Source: Nocardia brasiliensis
GTDB lineage: Bacteria; Actinomycetota; Actinomycetes; Mycobacteriales; Mycobacteriaceae
Direction of reading: 5' to 3'
Assembly: GCF_011801125.1 (NCBI RefSeq)
Contig: NZ_CP046171.1
Span: forward strand, 2,046,001-2,110,000
Length of the DNA stretch: 64,000 nt
The notes under the pieces are model-generated. The model had not been told where the DNA came from, did no database searches, and saw only the letters and a program-made list of their open reading frames with translations. Both the position numbers and the translations under genes were made by a program. Below are positions 28,576 to 36,840 of the stretch, piece after piece (positions within the stretch are counted from its first letter, which is position 1; each line of letters opens with the position of its first letter).

Positions 28576-29264
28576 GGCTGCTCCCGCAGGACGAATCCGA
28601 CACCGCGCACGGTATGCACCACCCGGTCCGCGCCGGGCGCCTCCAGTTTGCGGCGCAGATACGAGACGAAGACGTCGACCACGTTGGTGTCGGTCGGAAA
28701 GTCGTAACCCCATACCGCGGAAAGGATCTGTTCGCGGCCGAGCACGATCCCCGGATGGTCGGCGAGCAAGGCGAGCACCTCGAATTCGCGTTTGGTCAGG
28801 TCGACGGGCGTGCCCGCGGCCAGCACGCGATGCCCGGCCAGGTCGATCTGCACCTGGCCGACGCGCACCGGCGCACCGGCGGGTTCGCGAGCGCCGCCGC
28901 GGCGGCGCAGCAGCGCGCGCAGCCGGGCGACGAGCTCGCCGAGGTCGAAGGGTTTGGTGAGGTAGTCGTCGGCGCCGCGTTCGAGGCAGGCGATGCGGTC
29001 GGTCACGGCGCTGCGCGCGCTGAGCACGCAGATCGGGATGTCGTTGCCCATCGCGCGCAACGCGGTGACCACGCCTTCACCGTCGAGCGTCGGCATGTTC
29101 ACGTCCAACACCATGGCGTCGGGCGTTGCCGTGCGGCACATAGTCAGCGCCTCGGCGCCGTCGCTCGCGGTGATCACCTCGAAATCGGAGAGTTCCAGCC
29201 CACGTCGCAGCGACGCGAGCACACGAACCTCGTCGTCCACGACCAAGATCCGGTGTCCGGTCAT
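28572..29264 (-). CDS. prrA: OmpR-family response regulator (PrrA-like)
   Basis: The product has 230 residues. In the receiver domain the acidic pocket is VVDDE (10-12), the phosphoacceptor is Asp54 in VLDVNMP, and Lys104 is in LTKPF. The winged-helix output domain includes [18 protein letters not shown] and [18 protein letters not shown], ending [11 protein letters not shown]. Similarity in order and motifs to mycobacterial PrrA is strong (recognised, not computed). It overlaps the kinase gene by four bases and starts 23 bases after the secreted-protein stop. A direct repeat upstream of the operon may be its own binding site. Confidence 0.94.
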   Translation of the reverse strand: MTGHRILVVDDEVRVLASLRRGLELSDFEVITASDGAEALTMCRTATPDAMVLDVNMPTLDGEGVVTALRAMGNDIPICVLSARSAVTDRIACLERGADDYLTKPFDLGELVARLRALLRRRGGAREPAGAPVRVGQVQIDLAGHRVLAAGTPVDLTKREFEVLALLADHPGIVLGREQILSAVWGYDFPTDTNVVDVFVSYLRRKLEAPGADRVVHTVRGVGFVLREQP

Positions 29265-29287
29265 GGATCAACAGTAGTCCCGGCAGG

Positions 29288-29683
29288 TCAACGGGTGCTT
29301 GCCGCGACGCACGCGTGCTCGAGCGGCACGGTGGGCAGAGGCTTGGTTTCGGGTACGAGCGGTGTGGCGGGGTCGAGCGGGGTGGCGGGCACCGCGTCGA
29401 CCGGACCCTGCCGCTCGATGGTCACCCACGGCGCTGTTTCGTCCGGGTTGGTGGTGATCACGACCTGTCCGTCCGGGTCGATGGTGGCCATGGGCTGCCC
29501 GTCATCGATCGTGGGACATACGACGACCTGACCGGGATCGACCGGAGTGCCGGGTGCGGGCGCCGGGACAGCCGGGCGCACGGGCTGTGCCGACGCGGCG
29601 CCCGCCATGCCCGCGGCCACGGCGGCGGTGAGCGCGGTCCCGCCGAGCACGGCGGCGACGCGGCGTCCGATGAGTGAGGTCAT
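29288..29683 (-). CDS. Small secreted protein encoded ahead of the PrrAB-like system
   Basis: The product has 131 residues. ATG 29683 has AAGGAG upstream. A Sec signal peptide is clear: basic start (SLIGRR), hydrophobic core VLGGTALTAAVAAGMAGA and an ASA-QP cleavage site near residue 32. The mature part is Pro/Val-rich with PAPAPGTPVDPG, an evenly spaced beta-like segment (DDGQPMATIDPDGQVVIT) and two Cys (VVCPT and EHACVAA) that could form a disulfide. No family is recognised. Its position as first gene of the two-component operon suggests an extracytoplasmic sensor accessory or target; this is inference. Confidence 0.75.
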   Translation of the reverse strand: MTSLIGRRVAAVLGGTALTAAVAAGMAGAASAQPVRPAVPAPAPGTPVDPGQVVVCPTIDDGQPMATIDPDGQVVITTNPDETAPWVTIERQGPVDAVPATPLDPATPLVPETKPLPTVPLEHACVAASTR

Positions 29684-29771
29684 GAGGGGTCTCCTTCAAC
29701 TCGATCCTGTCGACCGGGCGGCTCGACGAGATCGACGGTAAGGACCGGATCTTCACGGGCCGTTGAGTAAC

Positions 29772-29789
29772 TGTTAGAGAACTCTTAGG
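29772..29789. promoter_or_regulatory. CTSTTAG direct repeat, candidate response-regulator site
   Basis: CTGTTAG (29772-29778) and CTCTTAG (29783-29789) repeat with an 11-base period, one helical turn. Tandem heptamers at this spacing are the usual binding geometry of OmpR/PhoB-family regulators. The site lies about 90 bases upstream of the secreted-protein start. Autoregulation by the PrrA-like regulator is inferred. Confidence 0.45.
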
Positions 29790-29929
29790 TCTGCGGGACC
29801 TGCTGTTGCCTTCCGTCTGGAACCGTCGGAGTCGGACCTGGTCATCGCCGGTTTCCCAAGCGTCGTCCGGTTCGTTCGAGCCACTGGAAATAGGGCTTTC
29901 GCTCTGCTTTTGGGGATGGCAAGGTTGTG

Positions 29930-29958
29930 TTGCTCGCCACCGCTGGACTCTCTACAGT
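29930..29958 (+). promoter_or_regulatory. Candidate sigma70-type promoter of the Pro/Thr-rich protein gene
   Basis: TTGCTC (29930-29935) and TACAGT (29953-29958) are separated by 17 bases, a good vegetative-type pair. The start codon is about 100 bases downstream. Confidence 0.45.
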
Positions 29959-30064
29959 CCTGGGTAAAGTGACAGTCGGGTTTTCCCGAAATAGTGTTAG
30001 GTGATCTTCACTCGGTCCGGCCGGACGCGTGAGGATGGCTGTTGGAACCCGAGATGGAGCTTTC

Positions 30065-32275
30065 ATGACGCGTGACCTGCCCTTCGATGACGACGCCACC
30101 GAGGGAGCCGAGCGCACGGGTGACACCGCCTATCGAGTGGCCACCGGCGTCGCGCGCGTCGCGCGGGCGGGCGCGTATGTCACCGGCGGCGCGCTGATCG
30201 CGGCGAACGGCGGCGGTGTGCCGGCCGCGCCCGGTTCCCGACTGGACAGCTTGAACACCGGCTGGGCGCACAACAGCGACCCGGATTCCGGTGCACCCTC
30301 GCCGGTGATCACCTTTCCGGACCCGGTCATCGAGCCCGCCCCGCTCAACCCGCAGAACTCGCCGAATCTGCCGGTCTCGCACGGCAATTCCGGTTTCGAC
30401 CTGCCCGGCACGGGCAGTGGCGCGAACTTTCCGCTGCCGTCCCTGCACGGTGACTACAACGGCACCGACGCCGGCCTGCCCGGCCTGCCGGGAACCGAAT
30501 CCAGCCAAGGTTTCGGCCTGCCGAGTCTGCCCGGCGATGCGCCCGGCGAAGGGGTGCCCGGCCTCGGCGGCATCCCCGGCACGGAAACCGCGCAGTCCGG
30601 CGGACTGCCGCTGCCCGGCGGCGCGCCGAATCAGGATCTCGATCTGCCCGGCGGCCACGGCTTCGGGCTGCCCGGCCACGGGCTCGGTCAGGCAGGCCAC
30701 GGTTTCGGCCTGCCCGGCACCAACGGCTTCGTCGCGCCCGGCTCGTTCGAGCTGCCCGGCGCGCACCCGGTCGCGGGCACGCCATCGGCCGGAACCCCAA
30801 CGGGCGACGGCCCGTTCGACGGCGTCGGCGGTGACAACCTCGGCGTTTTCGTCGGTACCTCGTGGCAGGTCGATTTCGGTATCGGCCCCAACGGCATCTA
30901 CTTCAATTCCGAGATGAAGGTCGATGTCGGCGTCGGCCACGTCGGCGACCAACTCGACAACTTCACCGATTGGCTCGGCAGTGCGCTGCCCGCGCAGTCG
31001 GGCGGCTCGCGGTCGGCGAACGACTCGACCGATTCGAACCATCACGGGAACCCCGGCGTCGTCGGCGGACTCACCACGCCGCTCGGCGGTTCCACCACAA
31101 CGCACTCCGCCGCCGCCGGGTCGGCCCCGTCCGCACCGGCGCCGGTCGTCACCACCCATGCCGCCCCGCCGCCGATTGCCGCACCCGCCCCCGCACCGGT
31201 CGTCGCCGCGGTCGCACCGACCGCCGTCGCGCCCGTCGCCGTCGCGCCCGCGGTCGCGGCTCCGGTGGTCGTCGCTCCGGTGGCGAACGCCGTGCAGCCG
31301 GTGGTGGCGACCCCGTTGCAGACCACGATCCAGCCCGACGCGGCCAGCACGCCGATCGCGAATGTGATCGGCACCCCGACGGCCGGTCAGTCGGTGCTCA
31401 CCGCGCCCGCGGCCGCAACGCCCGCCCTGTTCGAGCAGGCGCGGCCGACTCCGGTGGTGAAACCCACTCCCGTGGTTGATCATTCGCGCCCCACCGACGT
31501 GACGACCACGACGACGCCGAACACCCCGACCACCATCACCAAGACCGTGCCGACCACGCCGGTGGTGCCGTCCGACGCGGCAACGCCGACGGTGCCGAAG
31601 ACGTCGAGCCCCGACGTCACGAAGGTGCCGGGCGTGACGGTGCCGAGCACGTCGCACCCGACACCGAGCACCGGCCACACCGACCCCACCACGAAGGTGC
31701 CGGGGACGACCACCGGGTCGCAGCCGACGACGGGTGCCCAGCCGACGACCCAGATCCCGACCACGGACCCGGACGACGACGTGACCACGCCGGGCACGGC
31801 ACCCACCGCGCCGACGAGCGGCGCGGGCGGCGGTGCCGACGACCTGACGACGCAGCCTTCCGCGCCGACCCAGCCCACCGCGCCCACCCGTGACGTGCCG
31901 ACGGCGACCCAGCCGGAGCCGACGGTGCCGACGCACGACATCCCCACCCATGACGTGCCGACGCACAGCGCGCCGGTGCCGACAGCCGATCTGCCGCCGA
32001 CCTTCCACGCGCCGACGCCGACCCAGGCGCCGGTGCCGACCTACAAGCCGCCGGTCGTCGACCCGAAGCCGCACGGCATCGCCGATCCGATCAGCGCGGG
32101 GCACCCGTACTATCCGGAAGCGGACGTGCAGGTCGTCGACCACGTGACCTACACCGATCACGCACCGCTCACGGTCGCCGCGAGCGGCGGTCTTTCCGGC
32201 GGGCTGATGCCGGAGTCGACGATGGCCGAGACCCACCACGTCGTGCCCGGTGGCCTGGACATAACGTTGCTCTGA
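30065..32275 (+). CDS. Pro/Thr/Gly-rich low-complexity protein upstream of a dynamin-like GTPase
   Basis: The product has 736 residues from ATG 30065 (GGAG five bases upstream). The N terminus RDLPFDDDATEG leads to a weakly hydrophobic segment (ARAGAYVTGGALIAANGGG). Residues about 90-250 hold many LPG/GLPG repeats. A short folded-looking block follows (VGTSWQVDFGIGPNGIYFNS, then MKVDVGVGHVGDQLDNFTDW). The rest is Ala/Pro/Val- then Thr/Pro-rich (VTTTTTPNTPTTITK) and ends with a non-repetitive LTVAASGGLSGGL tail. No family is recognised. It occupies the place of IniB before IniA in mycobacterial iniBAC operons, but no IniB domain is seen. A cell-envelope role is inference. Confidence 0.75.
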   Translation: MTRDLPFDDDATEGAERTGDTAYRVATGVARVARAGAYVTGGALIAANGGGVPAAPGSRLDSLNTGWAHNSDPDSGAPSPVITFPDPVIEPAPLNPQNSPNLPVSHGNSGFDLPGTGSGANFPLPSLHGDYNGTDAGLPGLPGTESSQGFGLPSLPGDAPGEGVPGLGGIPGTETAQSGGLPLPGGAPNQDLDLPGGHGFGLPGHGLGQAGHGFGLPGTNGFVAPGSFELPGAHPVAGTPSAGTPTGDGPFDGVGGDNLGVFVGTSWQVDFGIGPNGIYFNSEMKVDVGVGHVGDQLDNFTDWLGSALPAQSGGSRSANDSTDSNHHGNPGVVGGLTTPLGGSTTTHSAAAGSAPSAPAPVVTTHAAPPPIAAPAPAPVVAAVAPTAVAPVAVAPAVAAPVVVAPVANAVQPVVATPLQTTIQPDAASTPIANVIGTPTAGQSVLTAPAAATPALFEQARPTPVVKPTPVVDHSRPTDVTTTTTPNTPTTITKTVPTTPVVPSDAATPTVPKTSSPDVTKVPGVTVPSTSHPTPSTGHTDPTTKVPGTTTGSQPTTGAQPTTQIPTTDPDDDVTTPGTAPTAPTSGAGGGADDLTTQPSAPTQPTAPTRDVPTATQPEPTVPTHDIPTHDVPTHSAPVPTADLPPTFHAPTPTQAPVPTYKPPVVDPKPHGIADPISAGHPYYPEADVQVVDHVTYTDHAPLTVAASGGLSGGLMPESTMAETHHVVPGGLDITLL

Positions 32276-32330
32276 ACCGGAGCGCAGCGTGTCCGTGCCG
32301 ATCGAAAGCAAACCAGTGTAAGGAGGACGG

Positions 32331-34136
32331 TTGTCTACCGCAGCCGGGCTGAAGGCCGCGACGGTGAAACACCCGGACGCGATGGCGCCGCTGATCCGGA
32401 TACTCGACGAACTGCGGGAGATCGCCGGCTTCGCTGGACGTGACGACCTCGGCAGCCGCCTGAGCATGGTCCGCGCCAGGGTCAGCGACCCCCGGGTGCG
32501 GTTGGTCGTGGTCGGCGAGCCCAAGAACGGGATGAGCACCCTGGTCAACAGCCTCGTCGGGGCATCGGTCAGCGCCACCGACAGTGACCTGAGCGTGCCC
32601 GTCATCGTCGAGTACGGGCCGGAACCGACTGCGACACTGGTGCGTTCGGTCGACGGACGCACCGAGCGCCAGTCGGTGGACCCGCTCGATCCCGGCCCCG
32701 CCATCTCCGCGTTCGGCGTGATCCGTGCCGAGTTCACCCAGCCGAGCCCGCTGCTGGCCGACGGGGTGGTGGTGATGGACGCGCCCGGCACGCGCGGCGG
32801 CGCGGACAGCACCACCTGGTCGATGATCGCCGCCGCCGACGCCGTGCTCTACGTCGGCAACGCGGCCACCGAACTCACCACCGACCAGATCGCGTATCTG
32901 CAGCGCATCCAGCAGATCTGCCCCACGGTCATCTGCGTGCTGAACAAGATCGACCAGTTCTCCCACTGGTCGCACACCCAGCAGCGCAATCGGGAACTGC
33001 TCGACGCGGCGGGGCTCGGCTTCGCGGTGGCCCCGGTCTCGGCCGAACTGCACCGCCAGGCCGGGTTGTCCGGCAACTACCAGCGCGACATCGAATCCGG
33101 TGTGCCGCAACTGATCGACCACCTGCGCGACTATGTGGTGACGCGCGCGGACAGCGTCGCGCTGGACGCCGCGGTGCAGGACATCCGCCTGGTGAGCGAC
33201 CATCTCGCGCTGACCCTGCGCAACGAGGTCGAGTCGCTGCGCGATCCGCGCCGCCGCGCCGAGATCACCGACAAACTGGTCCGGGCCAGGGACGACGCCG
33301 ATCAGCTGCGTCAGCGCACGGCCAACTGGCAGGTCACCCTGGTCGACGGCAGCACCGAGCTGATGGCCGATATCGAACACGATCTGCGGCACCGGTTACG
33401 CAATCTGGTGCGTGACGCGGAGGCCGAGATCATGCAGCACGATCCGGCGCGGCGCTGGAAGGAATTCGGCACCGACCTCGACGCGAGAATCTGCGAGGCG
33501 GTCGAAGAGAACTTCATGATGGCGCACTATCGCTCGGTCGAGCTATCCGAGCAGGTCGCCTCGAAGTTCTTGGCGGACAACCGCGTTGCGCCGCTACCGG
33601 ACATGCGCCTGGACAACCCGGCGGAGGTGTTGGAGCCGGTGCAACCGCTCGAGCCGCTGGAGAGCGCGAAAGTCGGTGTGACCGAGCCGTTCCTGTCGGG
33701 TCTGCGCGGCTCCTACGGTGGTGTGCTGATGGTCGGTCTCGCCACCAGTCTGCTCGGCATGTCGCTGGTGAACTGGTACTCGGCCGGGGCGGGTGTGCTG
33801 CTCGGCGTCAACGCGCTGTGGGACGACCGCAAGAATCGCAAGACCCGCCGCCGCGCCGAGGCCAAGGTCGCGGTCGCTCGGCTGATGGACGACGTCATCT
33901 TCCAGGTGAGCAAGGAATCCCGGAATCGCTTGCGCGCCATGCAGCGTGTGCTCCGTGACCACTTCACCGAGATCGCCACCGACGTCGCCAAGCAGGCCGA
34001 CGAGGCCCTGCGCCTCGCCGAAGCCGCCTACCAGAAATACGGCGATCGCAGCGGCGAACGCATCGCCGCCCTGGACAAACAGATCGTCAAGCTCCGGGAA
34101 CTGCGGGAGCAAGCCGACGGGCTCACTCCCGCCTGA
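32331..34136 (+). CDS. Dynamin-like GTPase (IniA-like) with altered P-loop
   Basis: The product has 601 residues. The start is TTG 32331 with AGGAGG at 32321-32326. G1 is GEPKNGMSTLVN at about residues 62-73: the invariant P-loop Lys is Met68 (ATG at 32532). G3 is DAPGT near 149 and G4 NKID near 204. Long helical stretches follow, then a paired hydrophobic hairpin GGVLMVGLATSLLGMSL and AGAGVLLGVNALW (about 463-496) that should insert in the membrane, and a basic helical C terminus. The organisation matches bacterial dynamin-like proteins such as IniA. No IniC partner is present. It forms a pair with the Pro/Thr-rich gene 55 bases upstream. Confidence 0.88.
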   Translation: MSTAAGLKAATVKHPDAMAPLIRILDELREIAGFAGRDDLGSRLSMVRARVSDPRVRLVVVGEPKNGMSTLVNSLVGASVSATDSDLSVPVIVEYGPEPTATLVRSVDGRTERQSVDPLDPGPAISAFGVIRAEFTQPSPLLADGVVVMDAPGTRGGADSTTWSMIAAADAVLYVGNAATELTTDQIAYLQRIQQICPTVICVLNKIDQFSHWSHTQQRNRELLDAAGLGFAVAPVSAELHRQAGLSGNYQRDIESGVPQLIDHLRDYVVTRADSVALDAAVQDIRLVSDHLALTLRNEVESLRDPRRRAEITDKLVRARDDADQLRQRTANWQVTLVDGSTELMADIEHDLRHRLRNLVRDAEAEIMQHDPARRWKEFGTDLDARICEAVEENFMMAHYRSVELSEQVASKFLADNRVAPLPDMRLDNPAEVLEPVQPLEPLESAKVGVTEPFLSGLRGSYGGVLMVGLATSLLGMSLVNWYSAGAGVLLGVNALWDDRKNRKTRRRAEAKVAVARLMDDVIFQVSKESRNRLRAMQRVLRDHFTEIATDVAKQADEALRLAEAAYQKYGDRSGERIAALDKQIVKLRELREQADGLTPA

Positions 34137-34144
34137 CCCCTCGC

Positions 34145-36130
34145 TCAGGCGGGGCGGTTCGCTGGGACGTGGGCGGGTTGGAAGCCGCTGGCGGGGCGGT
34201 TCTCTTCGGCTCTGATCACGTGGGTGACGGCGTTGATCAGGGCGAGGTGGGTGAAGGCCTGGGGGAAGTTGCCGAGGTGGCGTCCGCTGCGCGGGTCGAT
34301 CTCCTCGGCGTAGAGCTGCAGTGGGCTGGCGTAGCCGAGCAGCCGCTCGCACAGGTGCCTGGCCCGTTGCACCTCGCCGATCTCCACCAGCGCGGACACC
34401 AGCCAGAACGAGCAGATGGTGAAAGTGCCTTCGGTGCCTGCCAATCCGTCGTCGGTGGTCTCGGTGCGGTAGCGCAGCACCAGTCCGTTCTCGGTGAGCC
34501 GGTCGGCGATGGCGAGCACGGTGGCGCGGATCCGGTGATCGTCGGGCGGCAGGAAGCGGGTCAGCACCGCCAGCAGCAGTGAGGCATCCAGGGTGTCGCC
34601 GCCGTAGGTCTGGGTGAAGACGCCGTTGCTGTTCACCCCGTTGGCGAGGATGTCTTCCTTGATCTCGTCGGCGATGGTGTACCACTCGGTGGCGTGCTCG
34701 ATCTGGCCGTGCAGTTCGGCCAGCTTCGCGCCGCGGTCCAGCGCGACCCAGCACATCACCTTGGACGAGGTGAAATGCTGTGGCTCGCCGCGCACTTCCC
34801 AGACGCCGCGGTCGGGCTCGCGCCAGTGCGCGATCGCCGCGCGCACCTGACGCTCCAGCAACGGCCACAACGTTTCCGGCACCTGCTGGCGCGATTTCAC
34901 GTGCAGATACACGGCGTCGAGCATGGTGCCCCAGATGTCGTGCTGATCCTGGTCGTAGGCGGCGTTGCCGATCCGCACCGGCCGCGCCCGGTCATAGCCG
35001 CTCAGGTGGTCGAGGGTGTCCTCGGTGATCTGTCGTTCGCCGCCGATCCCGTAAAGCACCTGCAGCGCAACGGCATCGCCGTTCTCGCCGGTGGTCGCGT
35101 CGCGCAGGAAGGCGAAGAAGTCGTCGGCCTCCCGATCCAGCCCGAGGGTGTACAGACCCCACAGCGCGAAACTGGAATCTCGCACCCAGGTGTAGCGATA
35201 GTCCCAATTGCGTTCCCCGCCGGGGGTTTCCGGCAGTGAGGTGGTCGCGGCGGCGAGCAGCGCGCCGGTCGGCGCGTAGGTCAGGCCCTTGAGCGTCAGC
35301 GCGCTGCGCTGTAAGTAGCTGCGCCACGGGTGATCCGGGAAGTTGCCCAGGGTGATCCACTGCCGCCAGGACTCGGTGGTCTGCCACATCTTCTGTGCCG
35401 CATCCTGATACGTCTTCGGGGCGGGCAGCTCCGACCAGGTCAGCGCGACGAAGACCTCGTCGCCCTCCTGCAAGCGGGTGCGGGCCCTGGCCTCTCTGCC
35501 CTCCAGCCCGAGGCGCAGATCGGTGGTGAGTACCAGCGTCGGCCCCGCGGCCGGATCGTCGGAGCGAACCGCGGTCGCCTCCTCGTAGACCTTGCCGGTG
35601 TACTCCCAGCGGGCCGTCGCGCGGTGGTAGTCGAACGAGGGCTCGCAGCTCATCTCCAGTTCGACGGTGCCGTTCACGCATTTCACCGTGCGCAGCAGCA
35701 TGTGCTCGGCATCCCAGTCCATCGGGGTGCGCCGGTGGGTCTTGGAGCGCTGATCGTTGTTGTGCCAGCGCCCGAGCACCAGCGCGTCGCGCACGATCAG
35801 CCAGCCGGTCTCGGTCTGCCAGGTGGTCTCCAGGATCATGCCGCCCGGTAGATAGCGCCGCGCGGCGGGCACGTTCACGCCGTACGGGCCGATCCGGAAG
35901 TGACCGGCGCTGCGGTCGAGCATCGCGCCGAAGATGCTCGGCGAATCCGGGCGGGGGACACACATCCACTCGACCGCGCCGTTGTTGCCGATCAGGCAGT
36001 TGGTCTCGCAGTCGGACAGGAACGCGTAGTCGTCGATCGGCGGGAAGGCGCCGTGCCGCGGCTCGGTCAGCTGGCTGAGGACCGGCAGGTCGTACGGTTC
36101 GTCGACGGTCAGATCATCAGAGGACGCCAT
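34145..36130 (-). CDS. Glycoside hydrolase family 15 protein (trehalase/glucoamylase-like)
   Basis: The product has 661 residues. The N-terminal beta domain begins IDDYAFLSDCETNCLIGNNG and contains VEWMCVPRPDSPSIFG, the standard actinobacterial GH15 start. The (alpha/alpha)6 domain has NWDYRYTWVRDSSFALWGLY, VRIGNAAYDQDQHDIWG and GTFTICSFWLVSAL with the catalytic Glu of TEGTF. Rv2402-type relatives include an acid trehalase, so trehalose or a maltooligosaccharide is a plausible substrate. No signal peptide is seen. A -10 TACTGT 5 bases before the ATG suggests a leaderless mRNA. It is convergent with the dynamin gene, 8 bases apart. Confidence 0.92.
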   Translation of the reverse strand: MASSDDLTVDEPYDLPVLSQLTEPRHGAFPPIDDYAFLSDCETNCLIGNNGAVEWMCVPRPDSPSIFGAMLDRSAGHFRIGPYGVNVPAARRYLPGGMILETTWQTETGWLIVRDALVLGRWHNNDQRSKTHRRTPMDWDAEHMLLRTVKCVNGTVELEMSCEPSFDYHRATARWEYTGKVYEEATAVRSDDPAAGPTLVLTTDLRLGLEGREARARTRLQEGDEVFVALTWSELPAPKTYQDAAQKMWQTTESWRQWITLGNFPDHPWRSYLQRSALTLKGLTYAPTGALLAAATTSLPETPGGERNWDYRYTWVRDSSFALWGLYTLGLDREADDFFAFLRDATTGENGDAVALQVLYGIGGERQITEDTLDHLSGYDRARPVRIGNAAYDQDQHDIWGTMLDAVYLHVKSRQQVPETLWPLLERQVRAAIAHWREPDRGVWEVRGEPQHFTSSKVMCWVALDRGAKLAELHGQIEHATEWYTIADEIKEDILANGVNSNGVFTQTYGGDTLDASLLLAVLTRFLPPDDHRIRATVLAIADRLTENGLVLRYRTETTDDGLAGTEGTFTICSFWLVSALVEIGEVQRARHLCERLLGYASPLQLYAEEIDPRSGRHLGNFPQAFTHLALINAVTHVIRAEENRPASGFQPAHVPANRPA

Positions 36131-36135
36131 AGCTA

Positions 36136-36141
36136 ACAGTA
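36136..36141 (-). promoter_or_regulatory. -10 box of the GH15 gene
   Basis: On the minus strand TACTGT occupies -11 to -6 relative to the A of the ATG at 36130. The spacing fits leaderless transcription, and no ribosome site precedes the ATG. Confidence 0.4.
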
Positions 36142-36144
36142 TCT

Positions 36145-36333
36145 AAGCCCCTGGTCCTGGCTCATGAGTCCGATCCGGCGCCGTCACGGTCCAGCTCGCC
36201 GCCTGGCCGCGTTGTCGTCGTCCCCGATACAACCCCCGGTATCGGCTCCTGCTCCGCCTTGCCGGGCGACGAGCTGAACCGCTGCGGCATCCGGCCGTAC
36301 TCATGAGCCAGGGCCGGGTCTCGCTAGGGGCTT
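36145..36333. repeat. Palindromic intergenic element, copy A
   Basis: A long imperfect inverted repeat. Outer arms AAGCCCCT (36145-36152) and AGGGGCTT (36326-36333) surround a perfect 14-bp pair, CCTGGCTCATGAGT (36156-36169) and ACTCATGAGCCAGG (36299-36312). A further inner pair is GGTCCAGCTCGCCGCCTGGC with GCCGGGCGACGAGCTGAACC. The centre (about 36209-36244) reads GCGTTGTCGTCGT then CCCCGATACAACCCCCGG. The centre recurs at 56951-56985 inside a second palindrome with different arms. It lies between the GH15 promoter and a small membrane-protein gene. Confidence 0.75.
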
Positions 36334-36390
36334 CGCGGCCACCCGCGCCCACCGCGATATCAGGCTTGCTTGTCTCTCAGGTGGAACCAC

Positions 36391-36396
36391 TAGGCT
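36391..36396 (+). promoter_or_regulatory. -10 box of the small membrane-protein gene
   Basis: TAGGCT lies 7 bases before GTG 36404, at leaderless spacing. TTGTCT at 36370-36375 or TTGCTT at 36366-36371 could be the -35 box. Confidence 0.3.
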
Positions 36397-36403
36397 GGGC
36401 TTC

Positions 36404-36691
36404 GTGGTACATCACATCGCCGGTTGGTGGGACAGCTTCGAGCTGTGGGTTGCGGGACTCCCGTTCATCCCGCAGTTCCTGGTCGTGCTCGTCGGCATGG
36501 TCCCGATCTGCTTCGCCATCGCCTTCGCGCTGGACCGGGTCCTGCGGGTGGCGCTGCGGATGTTCGACCGCGGACACGGCGACGGGCCCGCGGTGCGGGT
36601 GCCCGCCGACGCCGCCGCACTGACCGCCGATCCGGACGCGGTCCTGCTGCCCGGCGATCCGCGCAGGCCCGTGCAGAGCGGCGTCCGCTGA
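36404..36691 (+). CDS. Small membrane protein (95 aa)
   Basis: GTG 36404 starts VHHIAGWWDSFELWVAGLPF and is followed by a clear membrane helix, FLVVLVGMVPICFAIAFALD (about 25-44). A basic amphipathic segment and a Pro/Ala/Asp-rich cytoplasmic tail complete the protein. No enzyme motif. A small membrane protein stands at this place, next to the sulfate-transport operon, in mycobacteria (Rv2401A), but homology is only suggested by position. Its stop overlaps the next ORF by one base (TGATG). Confidence 0.7.
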   Translation: MVHHIAGWWDSFELWVAGLPFIPQFLVVLVGMVPICFAIAFALDRVLRVALRMFDRGHGDGPAVRVPADAAALTADPDAVLLPGDPRRPVQSGVR

Positions 36692-36768
36692 TGCCACGTT
36701 CGCGCGTCCAGCTGGCCCTGATCGCCCTGCTGGTTCTGGTAGTAGTCGCCTGGTTCCTCACCCGCTGA
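36691..36768 (+). CDS. 25-residue single-helix membrane peptide
   Basis: ATG 36691 shares a base with the preceding TGA. The peptide starts PRSRVQ and continues with LALIALLVLVVVAWFL, an uninterrupted membrane helix, ending TR. The positive-inside layout gives a short cytoplasmic N terminus. It is coupled to the 95-residue membrane protein and may bind it or another membrane complex. No family is recognised at this length. Confidence 0.55.
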   Translation: MPRSRVQLALIALLVLVVVAWFLTR

Positions 36769-36840
36769 CGCCCATCGGCGGCCGCGGCTCGAGCCGGTTC
36801 GCACCTCGACCGGCTCGTCCGCTCCTGAACCGCGGTCGGG

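Larger units (their letters stand above)
29684..30064. other. Divergent intergenic region (PrrAB-like operon / Pro-Thr-rich gene)
   Basis: This 381-base region has no gene. It is less GC-rich than its flanks and carries a direct repeat and a candidate promoter, listed separately. Confidence 0.6.

Noticed and set aside
30008..32815. Minus-strand open frame of about 930 codons opposite the Pro/Thr-rich gene
   Set aside because: Composition mirrors the low-complexity plus-strand gene; promoter, ribosome site and orientation favour the plus strand.
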